Assembly (NCBI GenBank): GCA_029931535.1
Contig: JAQPZY010001190.1
Coordinates: forward strand, 827,001 to 891,000
Origin: Margaritifera margaritifera
Lineage: Eukaryota; Mollusca; Bivalvia; Unionida; Margaritiferidae
Direction of reading: 5' to 3'
Length of the DNA: 64,000 nt
Shown here: positions 34,391 to 45,660 of the stretch, in pieces
Layout: each line of letters begins with the position of its first letter
How positions within the stretch are numbered: the stretch's first letter is position 1
Translations under genes and position numbers: made by a program
The notes under the pieces: model-generated
What the model was told of the DNA's origin: nothing
Database searches by the model: none
The model's input: only the letters and a program-made list of their open reading frames with translations

Positions 34391-34391
<1 letters not shown>
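32849..34391. other. Intronic sequence, no gene seen
   Basis: No exon was recognised. 33040-33240 (GTGTCAAGTTTTGGCTCAGG, GGTCAAGGTCACAGG) looks like a single diverged unit of a bivalve-type dispersed repeat. Confidence 0.45.
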
Positions 34392-34448
<57 letters not shown>

Positions 34449-34455
34449 TAATAAA
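34392..34455. repeat. (AAT)n microsatellite
   Basis: About 20 trinucleotide repeats with one A-rich interruption near the right end. Confidence 0.97.
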
Positions 34456-35438
34456 GTCTTTATTTCAGAGGGTAACCTGATTAGTTTACAAAACTAGTCT
34501 CCCTTGGGGCACTCTGATATATAAAAATGTTTTGAAGTAAATTTACAAAGATGCAGTATCATTGCCGACCCTAGCACTTTTTTCCCAAATAGTTAAAAAA
34601 AAAAAAAAATCATCCATCTACGGTAACTGAGTCAGTTTTGCCTAGTACTTTGAAGCGCTTGAAATATTATTTGATATATCTATATATAATGTTTAAAAAA
34701 AAATTACAAAAATACCTGCTTCCCTCATTTTAAAACCAGTGCAATAGGAAACATATTTTTTTGTAGTTGGCCTAACAGCATACAAATCTGTGTTTGCCTG
34801 TTGTGTCAGACCGCACAGTCAGAGGTATATAGTGAGAAAATGATGTTTTTTCTGCAGCAGATGGCCAACAGTTTATAAATGCACAAGTATGTTTCTAATT
34901 TTTTTCTGCATTTCGTGTGTGGAAGAGCTATGCAGTAGTGCATCATCCATTGCCTACTTGTCCTCTAAAACTTATAATTCTTTATGCAATAATTATTTAT
35001 GCAATAATTATAATTGGTATAGTTTTACATCTCCATCCACATGGAAGCTTCCCCTTACAGGAGTTTACTTTGACTTTATTTATTTTTGTGGGTATCAATT
35101 TGTGTGGATTTGCAAAAAAAATTAAATTTTCATGGGTTTTTGAATTTATGGATTGGGAAATGGGTTCTGTCATCTCTTCATATTGATCATAGTTCATTTG
35201 GTCATTTTATCTATTTAGCAGCAACAAAATCCCAAACAAGAGATTTACATATTGGTACCCCATGGAAAAAAGTGAATTCATATCATTTTACAAAAAAAGG
35301 CAAAAGCATGGGGAAGCTAATCCTTCTGGCATAATGCTACAGATGACTTTCATGTAATAATAAAAAAAAAAATTAAAAATATGAATGGCCTTAATTGTGA
35401 TCCATAAGTTCATGAAGAATATTGATTGATTTGTTTTT
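34456..35438. other. Intronic sequence, no gene seen
   Basis: No exon was recognised. The overlapping open frames at 34889-35334 have no recognisable homology. A tandem duplication of TATGCAATAATTAT occurs at 34983-35011. Confidence 0.45.
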
Positions 35439-35439
35439 G

Positions 35440-35615
35440 TTGGTTTGAATGGCACTTTTAACACATTAAGGCTGTATCATGCCAAGAAAATGGTAGCTAA
35501 GTGCCTTTCCCAAGGACACACCAAGGCAGCCAACCTGGGCTGGCCTGGGTGGGTATTGAACCTGTGACCCTAGGATTACGAGCTTGACACTCTATATTGA
35601 GTTAATTGGTAATGA
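35440..35615 (-). mobile_element. SINE-A copy, tRNA-derived
   Basis: Read on the minus strand, a decayed A box precedes a B-box-like GGTTCAATACC (complement at 35552-35562). The shared body follows (complement of TCCCAAGGACACACCAAGGC), then an end with TGATACAGCC. It matches the copies at 14549 and 48153. Confidence 0.75.
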
Positions 35616-35819
35616 AAGCAATTGAATGCCTCCAGTTTACCAATTATATAAATATGAAAAATTAAAAATACTGGGGACTCTTTTGTACCGGTAGCACAAG
35701 TCCAAATCCCAGAATGCTGGTCATTTTCTGGGAGTACCGTCTACATTGTGGTACCATGTGTTGATGAATTACCATATTGTATTGAAATATATACATGTAT
35801 TGTTAAGCCACACAAAATC

Positions 35820-35852
35820 TGTTGGTATTGGATTATACACGAGTATATACGG
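35820..35852 (+). mobile_element. 217-bp MITE family, solo right end
   Basis: GTTGGTATTGGATTATACAC and GAGTATATACGG followed by TA match the terminus of the MITE. The rest of the element is missing. Confidence 0.75.
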
Positions 35853-36525
35853 TAGCTTTATGAAGGAACAAAATTTCATTTTTTGTCTTTTAAAATGTTA
35901 AATTTGGAAATTATGATGATACTCAGGAACCTATATTGCACGTAGACCCTGAAAATCGCAGTGTGGTCATTTCCTTGGAGCAGCCGCACTTTCATTAGGG
36001 CACCAATGGTTCTGATCAAGATGAAGTGTCCTTTTTTTTTTAGTTATAATCAACTATCCGACACATGTGTACTAATAAGTTTTGTTGCACATTGGGAGAG
36101 CATGTTCAATTGTAACAAGAGATTTACAAGTTAAACTGGTGGAAATCTTCCAAGTTCCAGATCAGAAACATTGTTTTTATCCTCTGTACATGAACATTGT
36201 CAGTAATCTTATGTTGCTCAATAAATTAGTTTTAATTGAAGAAATTGTAATTGTCACTAATTTCCAAATAAAATCTGCAAAGGTTACAAATGCTAGAGAC
36301 CCTGTCGCAAGGTCAAATCCCTGAGTGCTGGTAATTTTCTTGGAATTTAATCAGCATTTGGACACCATATGTCCTTAGCTAGATCAAGTACCATCTTTTT
36401 AAACTATACTCAGTTAAGCTCCATATTTTAGCAAGAGATATGTGGTTGTATGTACAAGATAATAGCTAATATTTGATATTCTAGAAACAATTTTTCCCAC
36501 TGGATTTGGAAAACATTATTACTTA

Positions 36526-36736
36526 CAGTATATACTCGCGTAAGCCGATACCAACTGCAAACTGCATAGACCCAGATCTGCCATCACATAATGCGCTGGC
36601 AGATCTGGGTCTATGCAGTTTGTAAGGACTAATCAGTAGAACAAACAACATAGAGCCTGATCTGCCGGTGCATTATGCGATGGCAGATCAGGGTCTATTT
36701 TGTATCTGGACCTGGCATATATGCGAGTATTTACGG
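36526..36736 (+). mobile_element. 217-bp MITE family, near full length (211 bp)
   Basis: TA flanks. Hairpin 1 is perfect apart from single changes. Hairpin 2 has lost a few bases of its right arm (GATCAGGGTCTATTTTGTAT). Confidence 0.93.
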
Positions 36737-37216
36737 TATATGAAATTCAGTTAAGTGCTGCTGGATGTAAAATTGTCTCCACTTCATACAAAGGTTGAAT
36801 GTGCTGAAAACCCTATAATACTCCAAAGCACAATTCAAATCCTTCAGGGGATCAGTGGTCATTTTCAGTGTGCCATATCATCCCTCATTTGTGGAATGGC
36901 GCCAGTGTCCAGGAAAAGATGAAATAAGCTGTTCCTTATTCGATTATACTCAATGAAACAGCACTGATTATTTAATTATACTCATTAGGTTTGCACAAAT
37001 CTTATTTTATTTTGCAATCCCCCAAAATAATGGTCAATTCTTTTTTTTCTTCTCTCTCCTAAGGTTACAAATACTGAACAGTTGTGCACCAATTATCTGT
37101 GCTGATTAGTGTGGGACTGCCGGTAATATAGCACGAGTTCACTGTTTTTTCTGGATACCAGTTTTTCATTGATTGCCAGGTTGCTAAAATCCATGCATAT
37201 AAGTAGCCAGTGAGTA

Positions 37217-37406
37217 CCGTATATACTCGAGTATAAGCCGATAGAAACTGCAAACTGCATAGACCCAGATCTGCCATTGCATAATGCGCCGGCAGATCTT
37301 GGTCTATGCAGTTTGTAAGGACTAATCAGTAGAACAAACAGCATAGATCTTGATCTGGGTCAATGCAGTTTGCAGTTGGTATCGGCTTATATGCGAGTAT
37401 ATACGG
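37217..37406 (+). mobile_element. 217-bp MITE family, symmetrised copy (190 bp)
   Basis: TA flanks. Both ends are of the same half-type: the left reads GCCGATAGAAACTGCAAACT and the right is the complement of GCCGATACCAACTGCAAACT. The left arm of hairpin 2 is joined at a GATCTG motif to an inverted copy of the left terminus. This gives terminal inverted repeats of about 55 bp. Confidence 0.9.
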
Positions 37407-37514
37407 TAATTCAATAATTTGTGAAGATGGTAGGACACCATTACTAATCAATTTATTTAAGTACCCGTTAAAATGGTATTTGTTGAAAATTCAAACAAGT
37501 TGATGAATTCACAT

Positions 37515-38357
37515 TGTTACGACTCTAGGGGTAATGTAACAGAATAAAAGACACAAACAAGCTTTCAAGATTAAAATGCAAATCTTTAATTTCCTAAAAT
37601 ATTAAAAGAATTAAAATAGTTCAACAAACAATCAAAGTGAAAGAATTAAAATAACTTACAGTATAGAATATCCTAAAAAGTCCTCAATTGTTTTAAAGTT
37701 CACTTCCTGATGTTAATCCGAGTAATCCGGATGAAGTATTCCGAATGAAAATAACCTGCAATGTGCTGAAGTTGATAAGTTATGATTAAATCCAAAATAA
37801 TCCTTGCAAGTCTGGAATCTCACAAGTTTTAGAATAATGTCCGATAATTCCACGGAGCTGTATAGTAATTCAGATGAATTACTAATTAAATAAATTCCAC
37901 TCTGAACTGAATAATTTCAATAACCTCTCTTCATTCAAGCAATTGTAAATAATGATTTATCACTGGACGAGTTGCTATATATACAAGTGCGCAGATATTG
38001 AATTGTAAAACCCTTTCTCCATCTTTAATAATATGGTATTACAAAATAACACAACCCTCTAAGAACCAATCAGGAACTAGGTTACACGTCATTTACCCAA
38101 AGGTCTAGCGTACTGAAATCTTAAAGAGTAAACACAATGTTATTATAATATGAAATGTGACCTTTCAATGTTGATTTCTAAAAGTACAGAGCTAGGTCGA
38201 CGTCATTTTCCCACGCAATTGATCATGTGATCACTTATTGATCGAAAGGATGTCGTATATACTCATATGACAACCGCAGTTCAGACAAAAAACAGAGATC
38301 GTTAATTAATAAATTCAATCATTATAAAAAAATTAAAGGAGGCATGATTCCGTAACA
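37515..38357 (-). mobile_element. Solo LTR (843 bp) with ACAT target duplication
   Basis: The sequence begins TGTTACG and ends CGTAACA, and is flanked on both sides by ACAT (37511-37514 and 38358-38361). TG...CA ends and a 4-bp duplication fit an LTR of a Gypsy-type element. On the minus strand there is a TATA box (TTGTATATATAGC, complement near 37974-37986), which suggests that transcription runs on that strand. No internal retroviral sequence is next to it, so the body was lost by LTR-LTR recombination. Confidence 0.8.
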
Positions 38358-38361
38358 ACAT

Positions 38362-39702
38362 TTATGAATTAATTAGACGGTAATGATCATACATATACAT
38401 GTATTTAGCAAATAAACTGTAAAAACATGGTTCTATGAGTATTATCAAACTTTGGCAATATACTGTTCTTTCAGTCTGATTAAAAACAAGATCTACGTAT
38501 AAGAAGTAGATCTGGAAGGCACTGATAAGGGTTCAGATTTTGCCAGCCTTTGGAATTCTTGGTCCACTTATTTTTACTAACCTATCAGAATTAGGATTAC
38601 ATTTCATGTTATGACAAGTTATTGTTAGAAATGACATGTTCTAAATTAAGTTTTTCAATTTTATAAATATGGAAGCTGTAATTTGATTGGTGAATCGAAG
38701 GATCAACATAACATGACCTCTTATCAGTGTCAGTCAAATCTCAGTTATGTCTGAGAACTTGATTTAAAACAAAATTGCTGTTCTTTGCACCTCTTTGGTC
38801 AGGTGACCTTTCCTGGTTCCATCATATGTAGAGGTCAGAGGTTTTGCATACACTGTATCCATTGTTGATTGGGGTTGCGTCAGTGTATGTACAATATGAA
38901 AGATTGTTGTAGCATCAACCTTAGAGAGTATTTTATACATGTGTAAGTTATTACAAACTGCTCTACTATCAAAGCAGAAAAGATACATGTACAAAGATCA
39001 GACTCTTTAGCGATATATGCAATTATATTTATTTCATATCCAGAATTTATTATTTTCACTTGACAGACAATTAACAGCCAAGGAATATTCAGTTATTAGT
39101 GCTAATGGAAGTAATATTGTATTCATTTCACAAATTGACCCTGCAGAGGTTAAAAGTGTCAAAAACCATGTTACACACTTAAATGCATATTGCCAAATTC
39201 CTCAAGAATGTTGTTTGTTTCCAATGAACCCCATCAACAATTTGATTCCGCATGTCCTGGGCTTAGTAAAAAAAATCTTTTATGCCCCACCAAGACAATG
39301 GAAGGAGCATTTAGTGTCACTTTTGTCTGACCATCTGTCCATCCATTACACCTTGGTTAGGTCTTGCATTTACGTTAGTTTGCAGGCACTTTAGCAGGGC
39401 TTCCGTGTTGAACAGTTCTGGCTTTTATTATGCCCAATTAAGCCACACAGATATGCATTACTAATAATTGTAATATTTTCAACTTGCTCAATCATGGCAA
39501 AAGATCATTTATGGAATTTTTTAACTGAAACATGAAAAAATCATCCTGTGTCATGAGGATGCAGATTATTTTGGGCTTGTGGGCAGTGGCTTTATGTTTA
39601 AGCCAGTCACAACAATCAAAGTGTTTAAAAATCTGAGCCTATCAGGCAAGAAAACCAGTCAAAAATAGCTAGTACTTAAGTCTCTTTACTAGTATACAGT
39701 AT
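38362..39702. other. Intronic sequence, no gene seen
   Basis: No exon was recognised. The 125-codon frame at 39017-39394 resembles no family I know and has no flanking splice signals that I trust. Confidence 0.45.
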
Positions 39703-39893
39703 ATTAAAAACCTATTTAATAGCAGCAATAACTTACCATCGCTATTGCGTAGCTTTTACTTTTTAGTGTTGAAAAACCTCGTCTGTTCGATGTGAATAGA
39801 TCCTTCCACAGACTGGAGAATTGTCAATAAGACACAGTTCACTCATACACCTTGCATGCCCATGTGCAGAACAGTCATCTTTTGTAAGGCTGC
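39703..39893 (+). repeat. DIRS copy 1 left inverted terminal repeat
   Basis: Blocks ATTGCGTAGCTTTTACTTTT, TTCGATGTGAATAGATCCTT and TGTGCAGAACAGTCATCTTT recur in the same order as complements at 45011-45175. Confidence 0.9.
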
Positions 39894-40539
39894 CATATTA
39901 GTGGTTGTGTCATACATATCTTGACCAAAGAAATTTTTTTTGTCGCGAGTTTAAAACCTCATTGCGTTTTTCCATTCAACAATATTCTATTTAGTGTTAC
40001 AATTCATCCGTCTCATCTTCCATTTACATGCCGGTAACCCCTGCTCCTTTTTAGAAATTAGTTCTGGAAAGGACCTCTTAGGTTACCACATTGTATCCAA
40101 CCCTTTAGGGGTTAGGGTACACCCCTCTTATTTTCAATATACGATTCGTTACTGGTAAGTTTTGTGCGTTTTGTAATAACGCAACATAGGCCCTACCTCA
40201 GCTTAAAAGGAGTTCGTATTCCCTTGTTTTAAATAATTGATTAAACATCAGTTGGGTGTTTTTTGCATTTCACCATTGTATATTAATAACAGTTGGCATG
40301 ACTTGTGTCACATTGTTATTGTGTGTCGCATGGCTCCTAGAGAACAATAAAGGTTTAACAATTGATCGTCTTCTTTATAAAGAAAAGACAGGAAATTCCT
40401 CATGAGTGAATCATTGTTTACCTTGTGCAAATACACTCGAGTGTATATAGCACACACTGTATACAAGCAAGTGAGTCTCACATGTGACATAGTACATATT
40501 GTCATTATTATTGTTCTCTTTCAGATAATTTTTTTTTCA

Positions 40540-42540
40540 GAGAGCAATGTTGGGACAGTCTGTGGGGAAAGTGTGGCCACAAGAAGGGCCCTTGGGACAC
40601 TCACCCAGACTGTCTCACATATTCAAAGTACACACATAAGAATCATTGTACTTTTTGCACAGTATGGATTAATGAAACCTGGAATCTAGCCGATTCCAAA
40701 TGTGCTTATAGAGGGCGGATGAAACATCAGTCCCCCTCATCATCAGATTTTCAGGTTTTTCTCTTGCAGAGCCCCAGGGAGCCCAATGTAAGACAACTAG
40801 TTCTTCAATCTGGAAGAACACTCCTGGGTCTCAGGAGCTTATGGAACCAGTCTCTTCGGAAACAGGCAAGGCCCCTCCTGTAGGAGGGAATGAATGTTCA
40901 AGGAGTAGATCGCCTCCTCCGAAAGGGAGAAGTCGAACACTGATCATGTTCACAGCATTGTGTTGCTGCCTTCCGCGAAGAAGGAAGTGCACCACTTGTC
41001 TCACTCCCTGGTTAGTGTGTCGCACCCTCCCATGAGGGAGGAGCTGCACCTTACTCAACACTTCCGGATAATGTGTCGCACCATCCCGAATAGGAGGAGC
41101 AGCACCGCACCTTGATGAGTGATGAAGATGAACTAGGCTCTGACATATCTATGTCACCTGACCAGTCACTGACCAGTCAGTTCATCAAAGTGACTGGTCA
41201 ATTATAGTGACCGGTCACTGGTAAGTTTGTCCTGGTGACTGGTTAGATCATATTGGCCACTGGTCATCTCATGCTGGTCGGCGTCTTTCCACCAGTCATT
41301 ACTCATAGGCCTCGTGTTATGGGGATAGGGATCAGACTGAGTTTCCCCCTCTCCCCACTCTACCATCACACTCTGTACTAGATTGGGAGTCTGCCCAACA
41401 GGTCCAGACTAAGGAAGGGGATCAGATCGGTATACTCCCACCCCTTTCCTATTACCCCATTGAATCCGTATGGGATGTGGGACCCTCCACCTCTGGGTAA
41501 TTGGTCCCATATGCACCCTTGGGGTACTGAACCCTGGACCCAGAGTAGAGGTGCTGCCGTTGCTCATGTCTTGCGATCACATCCTTGCCAGGTGGCATCC
41601 ACCAGAAAGGCTGGAGGCATAATATCATCCAGGAAAGACAAGCCATCTCATCTTCCTCCTAGAACTTCTAGCACACATAGGGCCCCTACTCACCATGATG
41701 AGATACAGGAAATGGTGCAGAGTGCTCCTGTGTCACTTCCACTGAAGGACATAGTGATGCCCAGCCACTCGCCTGGTCGGAGTGCACTAGATGATGATAT
41801 CCTCATTGACTCCAATGAGTTCAAGGTAGAAACAGTTCGTTTGATGCCTCCTATGAAGCCCACCAGCTCCTGTCAGTTTGATGAGGAGGAGGAGTTCTGG
41901 TTGTTTGATAAGGTGGTAAATGAAGTTTACCACCACTTACCCATGGACTTGTGCCCGAAACCATCTGGTACACAGACCAAGAAGATCCTTTCCATCTTGG
42001 AAAAGATCTGTGGGACCCAACCACATCTCCTGCTTCTTCCTCATTCCTCCACAATTGAGGAAATATCACAGAGATTTTCCACAGGCAAAGACATCACTTG
42101 GCGATGCAGAGGGTGGTACGTTCCACCCTCTACCTTGAGACTTATGATCTCTGCGTCGAGTTACCTGGTACATTCCCCGAAAGTGTCCCAATAAACCTCC
42201 CCAGTTGGATGCAGGTGCATCCCAAGTTGGTATCTCAACTGCAACCTGGGCATGCCTCCCATTAAAATAATTGAAGCCATAGAACAGAAAGCCTGGCTTT
42301 TGGTCGTCATAGTCTCTCATGCTGACCTCTTTTCAGCTACTTCATTTAGTATGCTGAAGGAGGCCACACTGAATCCAGCTGCATTACGATGCATGCTGGA
42401 AGCTGTGGCCAAGACATCCTGGCAGGCACTTTCTGTTGCAATGGCTTTATTGGTGGAACTTCTGCATATCCGCCATGATGTTGCGCTGGACTCCTCGAGA
42501 GTCTTACTTAACCACAGTAGAAACCTTCTAAGGGCTGCTC
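40540..42540 (+). pseudogene. DIRS gag-like ORF, disrupted
   Basis: The longest surviving frame is 41460-42194 (244 codons), with an acidic block (DEEEEFWLFDKVV) followed by NEVYHHLPMDLCPKP, as in DIRS gag proteins. The frame continues after a break at 42252 with a helical, Ala/Leu-rich segment (about 42350-42540, LEAVAKTSWQALSVAMALLV). The 5' part (40540-41460) is broken into several frames and includes a short repeat of TGACCAGTCAC motifs and their complements at 41157-41230. Gag packages the RNA. Homology is by style and position, so the exact limits are uncertain. Confidence 0.65.
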
Positions 42541-42584
42541 TGTTAGAAGCCAAGAACCTCTTCAAAAATACCTCCAGTTTTGTT

Positions 42585-42930
42585 TCGACCAGGAAGTTTT
42601 TCAATTCCAGGTTCTGCCATTTGGAATTGCTTTCACACCTAGAGTCTTCACCTGAGTTATGGGAGTAGTAGCATCTTACCTCCAATTACTGAAAACCCAG
42701 ATTCTCCAGTATTTCGATGACTGGTTAATCCACAATGTTCAGGTCCTGTCCCTCCATCAGGATCTGCTCCATTGTTGGTCCACAGGAACTTGGTTGGGTC
42801 TCTTAACCAACTTTAAAAAGTTAGAGCTCATTCCATCTCAGGACTTGGTTTTACGTGGGAATGAACTTCCTCATGAACCAGAACTTAGTCTGGGTCCCAG
42901 GGGATTGCATTGATCGAATCCTGGCACTTC
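42585..42930 (+). pseudogene. DIRS reverse transcriptase fragment (copy 1)
   Basis: Gag sequence runs straight into an RT segment reading (in part) FQFQVLPFGIAFTPRVF, then the catalytic box YFDDWLIHN at 42710-42736, then GLLTNFKKLELIPSQD. The RT N-terminal motifs are missing, so an internal deletion fused gag to mid-RT near 42575-42590. The aspartates of the FDD box are intact, but the domain is incomplete. Confidence 0.85.
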
Positions 42931-43099
42931 TAGAGGCGCTATGAGCAAAAACATCATTGTCTGCTCACCTTTACCTATCCTTACAGGGAACCTTGAATGC
43001 CGCTGCCAATCAGGTTCCCTTAGGACATCTCCATATGCGCCCTCCACAGTTCTCGCAAGGTGGAAATCACACAGAGATTCTCTATCAGCTCCGATTCCT

Positions 43100-43640
43100 C
43101 TAAGACAAGATTTTCATCACCATTTATGCTGGTGGATGAATCAGGACAGATTTCTGACTGGGGTCCCCATGCATGCACCTGACCCCCACTCCTGTCTATT
43201 CGCCAACATGTCAGATTCCAATTGGGGCACTCATTTAGAGCCAGAGGGCATAATTCTTCAGGGTCAGGGTGAGAAGAAAAACGTATTAGCAGACAGTGTC
43301 CAGGACAGGCAAAGCAGTCCTCATGGAATGGTCTCTTCACCGCTCCATAACAGAGTCCCTTTTCTCACTGTGGGGAAAGCCTCTAGTGGACTTGTTTGCA
43401 ACTGGGCTCAACAACAGACTTCCCTTCAATGTTCCTTCAGTCCTGTACCAGAGAGCATGGGCAGTGGACGCTTTCAGCTTCCAGTGGCATCATTGGTTCA
43501 CATATGCCTTCCCACCGTTCCGACTGCTACCTCAAATTCTACAAAAGGTCAGAACTTCCACTGCTCACATCATTCTCATAGCCCCACTGTGGCCCCAATA
43601 ATCGTGGTTCAGTGATCTTCTAGACCTCTTGATAGGTCAA
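43100..43640 (+). pseudogene. DIRS RNase H domain (copy 1)
   Basis: The first catalytic strand reads LFANMSDSNWGTHL at 43196-43237. Copy 3 has LFADTSDSGWG, so the first aspartate has become Asn here (GAC to AAC). Downstream, after a frameshift, are NVLADSV, MEWSLHRSI, VDLFATGLNNRLP and AWAVDAFSFQWHHWFTYAFP, then HIILIAPLWPQ, the usual DIRS RNase H to recombinase connector. This domain removes RNA from the RNA:DNA hybrid. Confidence 0.82.
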
Positions 43641-43739
43641 CCGAGGTCTCTACCTCACAGGAGGGATCTTCTGTCGCAACATGGGATCCCTCCTACACAT
43701 TCTCCACCTTTACACTTGGCTCATCTCAGGTGATCTATC

Positions 43740-44770
43740 CACCAGAACTAGTTTTTGGGCCGGATTGCCAGTTGCATCATTCAGGCCTAGAGAGCTTCAA
43801 CATCCAAGTTCTATGATGCGAGGTGGAGAAAGTTCTGTGATTGGTGCAGTAGGAAACAAGTTGATCTTAGCTGTCCCTCCATAACTTCCATTGCTGATTT
43901 TGTTTTGTTCCTTTTCGAGAACAAAAGATGTTCAGTATCAACTATCAAGGGTTATAGAGCTGCCTTTTCCAATACAGTTAAATTCTCTCAGGGCTCAGCA
44001 ATTGGTTCTGACTCGCACCTTGCTGATCTCATCAAGTATTTTGAGCTGCAGAGACCAGTGTCCTGCTCTCACGCCAGATGGAATATATCTTGTGTTTTCT
44101 GGTCTTGAACCAAAAACCCCTATGAACCATTGAGTGAGGCTTCCTTTCAGGGATTCACATTCAAGATTGTGTTTTTACTTGCTTTATCATCTGTGAGAAA
44201 ACACAGCAAGATTCATGCATTGTCTGTTGACACTGGCTGTCTTCAGTTAATGGGAATTATGAGTCCGTTTCTCTCCTTTGTCAACTGGGATTTTTAGCCA
44301 AAGATCAGTTACCTTCGGGAGCTCTATTACCTGTTGAGTTTCCACTCTCAGTCAAATCTGTGCTGGAGATAATCAAGATAGGCTTTTATGCCCAGTTAGG
44401 GCACCATGTTTCTATCTTAATGCCTCGAAAGGGAAAAGGATACATAGGAAATGTCTTTTCCTTCCTCTTAAGGGCTCTGTTGATATTTCGGCTTCCACTG
44501 TCTCATGGTGGATTGTCACCACAAGCAAAGAGCTTATCAGTCCCTTACCGATAGAGACCTCTCTTTTATGAAACTAAAAGCCCATGAGGTTCAAGCCTTT
44601 GCAGCTTCATGGGCCTATCTAAATCATTCTTCCTTGGAGGACGTCATGAAGTCAGCATTTTGGCAATCCCATACTACCTTCTCCTTCTACCTCCACTCGT
44701 TATTATACAACAAAGCACAGGCATTTGCAGGAGAACATGTGTCCCAGAGGGACACCAACATTCTGTAAGT
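43740..44770 (+). pseudogene. DIRS tyrosine recombinase (copy 1)
   Basis: Core-binding part SVSTIKGYRAAFSNTVKF near 43930-43985. First arginine block LSSVRKHSKIHALS near 44185-44225. The second block HEVQAFAASWAYLNH has CAA (Gln) at 44592-44594 where the family has Arg (HxxR). The final block TTFSFYLHSLL keeps the Tyr (TAC). Several frame changes are present. Loss of the HxxR arginine is expected to abolish strand cleavage. Confidence 0.85.
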
Positions 44771-44844
44771 GGATCTCTCCCCTCTAATGGTGAGTATATT
44801 CCATTTTTTCTCTGTTTTTGATCAGTTTAACACAGCAGCCTACC

Positions 44845-44995
44845 CACATAACTGGCAAATTCAGCTACGCAATAGCAACGGGTAAGTTATTGCTGCTATT
44901 AAAATGTAGTTTTTTTTGGGGGGGGGGGGGTAAAACTAATTTTAATTATGCAATACTTACCCATCGCTATTGCTGAATGCCCTCCTACCACCCTG
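44845..44995. repeat. DIRS copy 1 internal complementary region
   Basis: 44851-44905 (CTACGCAATAGCAACGGGTA and on) is the reverse complement of the outer left end near 39703-39760. 44935-44990 (TTAATTATGCAATACTTACC) is the reverse complement of the outer right end near 45165-45215. The two halves meet at a T/G homopolymer (TTTTTTTT then about 12 G). Confidence 0.88.
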
Positions 44996-45004
44996 CTCTG
45001 ATGT

Positions 45005-45222
45005 CTTGGTGTAAACTTCGTCTATGAAAAAGATGACTGTTCTGCACATGTGCATGCATGGTGCATGAGTGGACCATGTCTTACTGACAATTCGTCACTG
45101 TGGAAGGATGTATTCACATCAAACGAACAAGGTTTTTTGACATGAAAAAGTAAAAGCTATGCAATATCAACAGGTAAGTATTGCATAGTTAAAATTAGTT
45201 TTACCCCCCACAAAAAACTACA
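45005..45222 (+). repeat. DIRS copy 1 right inverted terminal repeat
   Basis: Reverse complement of 39703-39893 over about 165 bp, including GGAAGGATGTATTCACATCA and AAAAAGTAAAAGCTATGCAA. It ends in TTTTACCCCCCACAAAAAAC, which mirrors the homopolymer junction in the internal complementary region. Confidence 0.88.
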
Positions 45223-45660
45223 TTTATTTGCAGAAAATTATGTGGAAAAGATTGCTTTGAATCAGATGCTCCCATCTTAAAAAATTCATTTAATTAATAA
45301 GTTTTTGCCTCAAATTTTACTATAAACAAAATTGTGTGAAAACATTTAGTGTACCAAACATAGTAAAGTAACAGCTATTTATCTTTTTTTTTTTTTTTTG
45401 GCCCCCCCCCCCCCCCCCCCCCCCCGAGTAGCTTTGATATTTAAGGCTAATATAGCAACGCCTAAAGTGATCCAAATGTCTTTGACATAGGATAGTGAGT
45501 TTGAAATCTTTTTCTAAGTGACAACAGGACATGTTCTGTATAGTATGATTTTTTTTATCTTCATAATAGCAGTGTTGGCACCACTTCACATTGAAATGAA
45601 ATCTGTAAATGTTTAATTGATGGACATTAGACTGAGAGGTAAGATCCTTAAGTGACATTA
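45223..45660. other. Intronic sequence with poly-T/poly-C tract
   Basis: No exon was recognised. A run of T (45384-45400) followed by about 24 C (45403-45425) is the main feature. Confidence 0.5.

Larger units (their letters stand above)
35660..37080. repeat. Diverged low-copy repeat with MITE insertion
   Basis: Blocks such as CACAAGTCCAAATCCCAGAA, GCTGGTCATTTTCTGGGAG, CACCA(A/T)ATGTCC, AAGATGAAATAAG and TTATACTCANT recur near 35690, 35945, 36300 and 36810, at irregular spacing. They recur again at 45660-46170. The unit is a few hundred bases and non-coding. Confidence 0.55.
39703..45222 (+). mobile_element. DIRS-type tyrosine-recombinase retrotransposon (copy 1)
   Basis: A 5.5-kb element with the full DIRS order: left inverted terminal repeat, gag-like region, reverse transcriptase, RNase H, tyrosine recombinase, internal complementary region, right inverted terminal repeat. 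Lack of LTRs, inverted termini and an internal region complementary to both outer ends are diagnostic of this class. It replicates through RNA and integrates with a tyrosine recombinase in place of a DDE integrase. All ORFs carry stops or frameshifts, and the N-terminal half of the RT is deleted. Confidence 0.88.

Noticed and set aside
38764..38994. Minus-strand open frame with a KVDATTIFHIVHTLTQPQ stretch
   Set aside because: I could not link it to any family. It may be a piece of a dispersed repeat, but no second copy was seen in the window.
39017..39394. 125-codon open frame upstream of the DIRS element
   Set aside because: There is no recognisable domain, and the codon pattern and surroundings look intronic. 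I could not match it to any PPP4R4 segment beyond a chance VRSC-like tetrapeptide.
41157..41290. TGACCAGTCAC direct and inverted motifs as a regulatory array
   Set aside because: They lie inside the DIRS gag-like region and look like a low-complexity coding repeat. There is no independent sign of regulatory function.
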